Assembly (NCBI GenBank): GCA_039105265.1
Contig: JAPFFF010000232.1
Span: 1-29,879 of the forward strand
Direction: 5' to 3'
DNA: 29,879 nucleotides
Origin: Tritrichomonas musculus
Taxonomy: Eukaryota; Parabasalia; Tritrichomonadida; Tritrichomonadidae
A program made the translations under genes and the position numbers. Below the pieces are notes generated by a model, which saw only the letters and a list, made by a program, of their open reading frames with translations, did not search any database and was not told where the DNA came from. Below are positions 26,047 through 29,879 of this stretch, piece by piece. The number at the start of each line of letters is the position of its first letter. The first letter of the stretch is position 1.

Positions 26047-27135
26047 ATGGAAATTGATCAATATATAGCTAAAATGAAGAATATTCAAAACACTCTTCTA
26101 GCATATATTGAAGGAGAAGATGTTTCTGGTTCAAACTATGCAAATTTTAATAAATTATTAGATGATCTTAATATTCGAAGAAAAAAACATGAACTTAAAT
26201 CATTACTTCATTTAATATCTGTTATATCAAATCACCACCACCGTTTCCCCAGTTTTTTCCCAAAAATATTTCAAATTTTGAGAGATCTTCGCAATGAAAT
26301 GCAAATTTTTTTCTCAAATTTAACAATTTTCAACATTTTTAGGAAGAACAAACGAATCCTTTTATTCCTTTTTGATGAACGAATATTAATTGTTAACGAG
26401 ACGATTGTTTCGATAATAAAAACTAACAAATATTCAAAATTGAATTATCCAGAATATTTTTTAACCGAAATTCGTCCATTTGTCAATGATGATTACGTAG
26501 ATTCGCTAATGTACAAAATGCCTGAAGAATATGAAAAATATAGAAGAATTGGGGAAGGTTTTTATACAATAGTTGATTTAATAATTGAAGATAAAATTGA
26601 TGAATTTGTTTCGTACGTTAATGAACGAAATTTAAGTTTTAATTATATCCCTGAAATATCGATCGTTGAGACCAATCCACTTTTAATTACAAATCAGTCA
26701 TCGTTAATTGAATATGCATTTTTTTATGGATCAAAAAAAATAATCAATTGTTTGATTGAAAAAGGTGTTGAATTGACTTCATCTTTGTGGTTGTACGCAA
26801 TTCATAGTAACAATTTGGATATTATTAAAATACTTGGCGATCATGAGGTAAATCTACCTAAAAAGTCATTTAAAGGCGTTCTTTGGGAATCAATTAAATG
26901 TCATCATGTTGAATTAACAAATTATATTATTCAAAAGTATTATAAAGAATTGAATAGAAAAAGTTATCTCTTTCAAAGCTTGAAATATTATAATTTCAAT
27001 TTTATCGATGAAAAATTAATTAATGATTCATTGTTTTTTAATTTATGCAAATATGATTATTTTGATTTGGTTGACAAGTTTTTGAATGAAAATAAAAATA
27101 TAGATGTAAATCAAACAAAAGTTTTATTAATTTGA
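26047..27135 (+). CDS. DUF3447/ankyrin-repeat protein, first coding block (3' continuation fragmented)
   Basis: The first block encodes 362 residues to a stop at 27135. Homology to ankyrin proteins ends at about residue 358 (IDVN-QTK, 27120), and the last four codons read into spacer. Residues 1-110 are a helical N-terminal module (ELKSLLHLISVISNHHHR, RDLRNEMQIFFSNLTIFNIF) typical of trichomonad DUF3447 proteins. Residues about 210-310 have the DUF3447 core with degenerate ankyrin helices (SLIEYAFFYGSKKIIN, ELTSSLWLYAIHSNNLDII, ESIKCHHVELTNYII). The last part is FNLCKYDYFDLVDKFL plus the start of a standard ankyrin array. Protein-protein binding is the likely role, and no membrane segment is seen. 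The start is the first ATG, which keeps the full N-terminal module. The continuation is the five units listed below. The gene runs off the window, so its end is unknown. Confidence 0.85.
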   Translation: MEIDQYIAKMKNIQNTLLAYIEGEDVSGSNYANFNKLLDDLNIRRKKHELKSLLHLISVISNHHHRFPSFFPKIFQILRDLRNEMQIFFSNLTIFNIFRKNKRILLFLFDERILIVNETIVSIIKTNKYSKLNYPEYFLTEIRPFVNDDYVDSLMYKMPEEYEKYRRIGEGFYTIVDLIIEDKIDEFVSYVNERNLSFNYIPEISIVETNPLLITNQSSLIEYAFFYGSKKIINCLIEKGVELTSSLWLYAIHSNNLDIIKILGDHEVNLPKKSFKGVLWESIKCHHVELTNYIIQKYYKELNRKSYLFQSLKYYNFNFIDEKLINDSLFFNLCKYDYFDLVDKFLNENKNIDVNQTKVLLI

Positions 27136-27275
27136 TTTTTATCTAATTCACCTTTGTTTTTATTCATCAGAAAATTTGCTTTCAAAAAGTTTTGATTATG
27201 TTTCAAAATTAATTTTTAAATGAAATTCTAAAAAATTTTTTAATATGATTTTTCCTATCTTTTTGTTTTTATAGA
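27121..27275 (+). other. Spacer 1 (candidate intron, about 155 bp)
   Basis: It starts GTTTTATTA right after IDVN plus three codons and ends TTTTTATAGA before the next unit. Parts resemble the 25-bp spacer repeat. A GT-AG cut at 27121-27274 would leave one base out of frame, so the exact junction is unresolved. Confidence 0.45.
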
Positions 27276-27365
27276 ACGCCATTATGTGCTGCCATTAAAA
27301 AAGGAAATGTTGAGATTGTTGAACTTTTATTATCTAACAAAAAACTTGATATTAATTTTCAAATT
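27276..27365 (+). CDS. Ankyrin unit 1 (candidate exon)
   Basis: Ninety bases, stop-free, encode TPLCAAIKKGNVEIVELLL then SNKKLDIN plus three residues. This is a canonical ankyrin helix pair (TPL..A...GN.EIV.LLL). It is preceded by TTTTTATAGA and followed by GTTTTATTA, the same bases that follow the first coding block. Confidence 0.7.
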
Positions 27366-27663
27366 GTTTTATTAAAAAAAAATTATAAAATTAAAAATCG
27401 AATAATTTAATTTGATATCAAATTATATGTTTCAATAGAATTCTAATAAATGATCTTAAATAAAATTTAACGATTCATGATTTAATGGAATTTCAAATCA
27501 AATTTTTTAATTCAATTTTAGAATTTAAATTTTAAATACAGTTTTAAAACAAGTTTTTATATACAATTCAAAAATATATAATTCAATAGCATTCACAGCA
27601 TAATATTTTAATTCAATTTTAAATTAATTTTTTAATGATGTTATATAAAAAAATTTTTATAAA
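27366..27663 (+). repeat. Spacer 2 (about 298 bp, degenerate 25-bp repeat)
   Basis: AT-rich, full of stops in all frames on the plus strand. It is composed of loose 25-bp units with cores such as TTTTAATTCAATTTTAAAT. It begins GTTTTATTA and ends TTTTTATAAA. Confidence 0.5.
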
Positions 27664-27753
27664 GCAGCACTACATTTTGCAGTTGATGAGCAAAATGCTG
27701 AAATTGTTGAGATTATGTTAAGAAATGAGCAACTTGATATTAATAGCATTGAA
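27664..27753 (+). CDS. Ankyrin unit 2 (candidate exon)
   Basis: Ninety stop-free bases encode AALHFAVDEQNAEIVEIML then RNEQLDIN plus three residues. The ankyrin pattern is kept. It is preceded by TTTTTATAAA, where AA replaces the AG seen before units 1, 4 and 5, and followed by ATTTTAGTA. Confidence 0.65.
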
Positions 27754-28055
27754 ATTTTAGTATTCAATAATTTAATATCATTCAAAAATAAAAATAAAAT
27801 TAATTATGTAACAAATTAAATATTTTAATAAAATTCGCATTGATTGTATTAATAATATTTATAATCATGAAATTAAATAAAATACCTAATTTAGTATTTT
27901 AATAGTATTTTAAATCATAATAAAATTTATGACATTTAAGGCTGAATATTTTAATTGGATTAATTTTTAAAAATTTTAATTACATTTATCATTGTATATT
28001 GTTTATTATATTTTATTTTATTTTTGTGATGAAATTTAATATTTTATTTTATAAA
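27754..28055 (+). repeat. Spacer 3 (about 302 bp, degenerate 25-bp repeat)
   Basis: AT-rich spacer between units 2 and 3, with loose copies of the 25-bp repeat (ATTTTAATAGTATTTTAAAT-like). It ends TTTTATAAA. Confidence 0.5.
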
Positions 28056-28145
28056 ACAGCATTAATTAGTGCAATTGAAAACCAAAATATTGATATTATT
28101 AAGCTTTTATTGGCAAGCAAAAAAATAAATGTTAATTTTCTATAT
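28056..28145 (+). CDS. Ankyrin unit 3 (candidate exon)
   Basis: Ninety stop-free bases encode TALISAIENQNIDIIKLLL then ASKKINVN plus three residues. It is followed by ATTTTAAAT. The frame is open upstream to an ATG near 28000, but those residues are spacer-derived and low-complexity, so I do not treat it as an independent small gene. Confidence 0.65.
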
Positions 28146-28675
28146 ATTTTAAATAAAAATTTAATAAAATTCAAAGTTATATAATTTAACACAATAACAT
28201 TTTGAATTTATATAGAATTTCTGTGTAAAATTTTCAATACAATTAACCATAGATTTTTTCAATGTAATTTTAAATGAAATTATTCAATGAAATTATCAAT
28301 ATTATTATTCAATTCAATTTATAATTATTTTTTAATTATATTCTTTTATAAAAAATTAATATCATTTAAATTTAATTTTTCTAATGAAATTTATAAATAT
28401 AATGTTTTATGGAATAGAACTTTTTTTTTAATTATATTTTAATTCAAATATTTCAATCTAATTCTAAATAAAATCTTTTGATCATATTCAGAATCAATTA
28501 ATTTAATGATATTTCTTTTTATATGTTTATGAAATTATAATAATAAATTTGAATGATATTTATAAAATCTATTTTTATAGAATCAATAAATAAATTTTTA
28601 AACTCAATTTTATTTTTTTCATTTTAATAAAATTTTTTATTTGTTTTTTAATGAAATATCATTTTATTTCATAGA
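28146..28675 (+). repeat. Spacer 4 (about 530 bp, degenerate 25-bp repeat)
   Basis: AT-rich spacer made of loose 25-bp units (AATTCAATTTATAATTATTT and similar). It ends TTTCATAGA before unit 4. Confidence 0.5.
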
Positions 28676-28765
28676 ACGCCATTATATTTAGCAATTGAAA
28701 AAGCAAATGTAGAAATTGTTAAGCTTCTGTTAACAAATAAAAAAATTGATGTTAATATTCCATTT
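28676..28765 (+). CDS. Ankyrin unit 4 (candidate exon)
   Basis: Ninety stop-free bases encode TPLYLAIEKANVEIVKLLL then TNKKIDVN plus three residues. Compared with unit 1, several differences are silent (GCC/GCA, GTT/GTA, GAG/GAA, TTA/CTG, AAC/AAT), which suggests selection on the protein. It is followed by ATTTAAAAT. Confidence 0.7.
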
Positions 28766-29758
28766 ATTTAAAATTTTATATTTTCATGTAATTCATATTG
28801 AAATATTTAAATTATATTTTAATTCTTAATATTTTAATAAAATTTGCATTATAAGAATTCAATGCAATTTCAACATATAACATTTTAATCTTGTTTACAA
28901 TTTTATTTGTATGATATATCTAACAAAATATTTGAATAGAATTCAAAATGCTATATTTTAATTATATTTCTAATTGAACGATTTCAATAGAATTTAAGAA
29001 AAAATATTTTAATTATATTTTAAATCAAATATTTTAACGAAATTAAAAGTCACAAAATTCAATCATGTTCAAAATTAAATTTTCAAATTACATTTAAAAA
29101 ATAAGTATTTGAATGAAATTTGGTATCATATTTTTTGATGCAATTCAAAATTTGATATTTTGATGGAATTTTAGTATTGTTTTAAATAGAATTCAAAATT
29201 ATTTGATTTTTTAATTACGATTATATTAGTAATCTGATATTTTAATAGTATTCTTTCTCCAAAAAATTTATAGAATTCATAATTATATTTTAAAATGGAA
29301 TTCAAAATTAATTATTTTAATTGCATTTAAAATGATATTTTTAATTGGATGAAAAAAATTCGATGTCAAAGATTTTTTTAATATTCAAAATTATATATTT
29401 TAATCGCATTAAAAATTTCTTTTTTAAATGATGTTCAAAATTATATAATTCAATTGGATTTAAAATAAAATATTTTAATTACATTCAAAATTGATTATTT
29501 GGATGAAATTAATATTTTTTTATATTAATCTAATTTCACATTAATTGTTTGAATGAAATTTCTAAAATAAGATTTTAAATTATATTTCATTTTAAATATT
29601 TCAATAAAATTCATAATGAAATGTTTTAATTGCATTTTATATTCAATTATTTGTATCACATTCTAAATTATATTTATAAATTCAATTTCAATTTCTATTA
29701 TTCAAATTATGTTTAAATTTATTTTTTAAATGAAATTTTCTTCTAATATATTAATAGA
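28766..29758 (+). repeat. Spacer 5 (about 993 bp, 25-bp AT-rich repeat array)
   Basis: This is the longest spacer. Between about 28920 and 29650 the 25-bp unit is clearest: ATATTTTAAT, two variable bases, AATTCAAAATTA. Dozens of diverged units follow each other. No open frame of note. It ends ATTAATAGA. Confidence 0.6.
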
Positions 29759-29848
29759 GCACCAATTAATCTTGCTGCAGGTGTAGGAAACATTGAAATT
29801 ATTAAACTTTTACTAAAAAACAAAAAAATTAATGTGAATTTTATAGTA
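29759..29848 (+). CDS. Ankyrin unit 5 (candidate exon)
   Basis: Ninety stop-free bases encode APINLAAGVGNIEIIKLLL then KNKKINVN plus three residues, followed by ATTTTAAAA. The window ends 31 bases later, so further units may follow. Confidence 0.65.
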
Positions 29849-29879
29849 ATTTTAAAACTGAATATTTTGTTAATAAAAT

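Noticed and set aside
27999-28184. 61-codon frame as a separate small gene
   Set aside because: It is ankyrin unit 3 with spacer-derived residues on both sides.
1-29879. tRNA, rRNA or snRNA genes
   Set aside because: I looked for cloverleaf T-arm patterns and conserved RNA stretches in the spacers and saw none. A covariance-model search would be decisive.
1-29879. Virus-like or retroelement genes
   Set aside because: No reverse transcriptase, integrase, polymerase, capsid or protease signature was seen in any frame.

Overview
The window looks like nuclear DNA of a trichomonad (Parabasalia), most likely a Tritrichomonas-type species. The genus is an inference. The evidence is the protein mix: BspA-like LRR_5 repeat protein, kinase plus Sel1-repeat proteins, BTB/BACK plus F5/8 type C, a membrane protein with a degenerate class-3 lipase domain, and DUF3447/ankyrin proteins. 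These families are expanded together in trichomonads. Long intron-less frames, about three quarters A+T by eye, short 5' leaders and the absence of bacterial ribosome sites or operons agree with this.

Layout. 1-1142: AT-rich non-coding. 1143-2471 (+): unrecognised protein with a tandem 60-bp/20-residue repeat. 2472-3327: convergent spacer with a fold-back element. 3328-5724 (-): multi-pass membrane protein with a pseudo-lipase domain. 5725-6491: divergent promoter region with inverted repeats. 6492-10151 (+): pseudokinase plus Sel1 repeats. 10152-11248: convergent spacer with two fold-back elements of about 215 bp. 11249-12328 (-): kinase. 12668-14152 (-): BTB/BACK/F5-8C. 14153-15172: spacer with a perfect hairpin and another fold-back element. 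15173-17035 (-): BspA-like LRR protein. 17872-23013 (+): 1,713-residue kinase with about 20 Sel1 repeats. 23060-23254 (-): LRR relic. 23786-24640 (-): truncated DUF3447/ankyrin paralogue, broken at a GC-richer, palindrome-dense patch. 26047 to the end (+): a DUF3447/ankyrin gene.

The most unusual part is 27121-29879. After its long first frame, the ankyrin gene seems to continue as five isolated 90-bp ankyrin units. All are stop-free and conserved at protein level. Spacers of about 155, 298, 302, 530 and 993 bp separate them, and the spacers are built largely of a degenerate 25-bp AT-rich repeat. The same 25-bp repeat follows the equivalent residue of the truncated paralogue at 23622-23785. 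The unit edges are conserved but lack the published Trichomonas intron signals, and a GT-AG cut does not keep the frame at the first junction. These could be repeat-bearing introns of an unfamiliar type, a cassette reservoir, or decaying exons. Transcript data would decide.

The genes are separate transcription units. Kinases, a pseudokinase, Sel1 scaffolds, BTB adaptors and LRR/ankyrin proteins suggest signalling and host- or surface-facing accessory content, but no single pathway can be reconstructed. A shared 13-14-base motif (ATTGAAAAAGTTC) just upstream of three minus-strand genes is a candidate promoter element.
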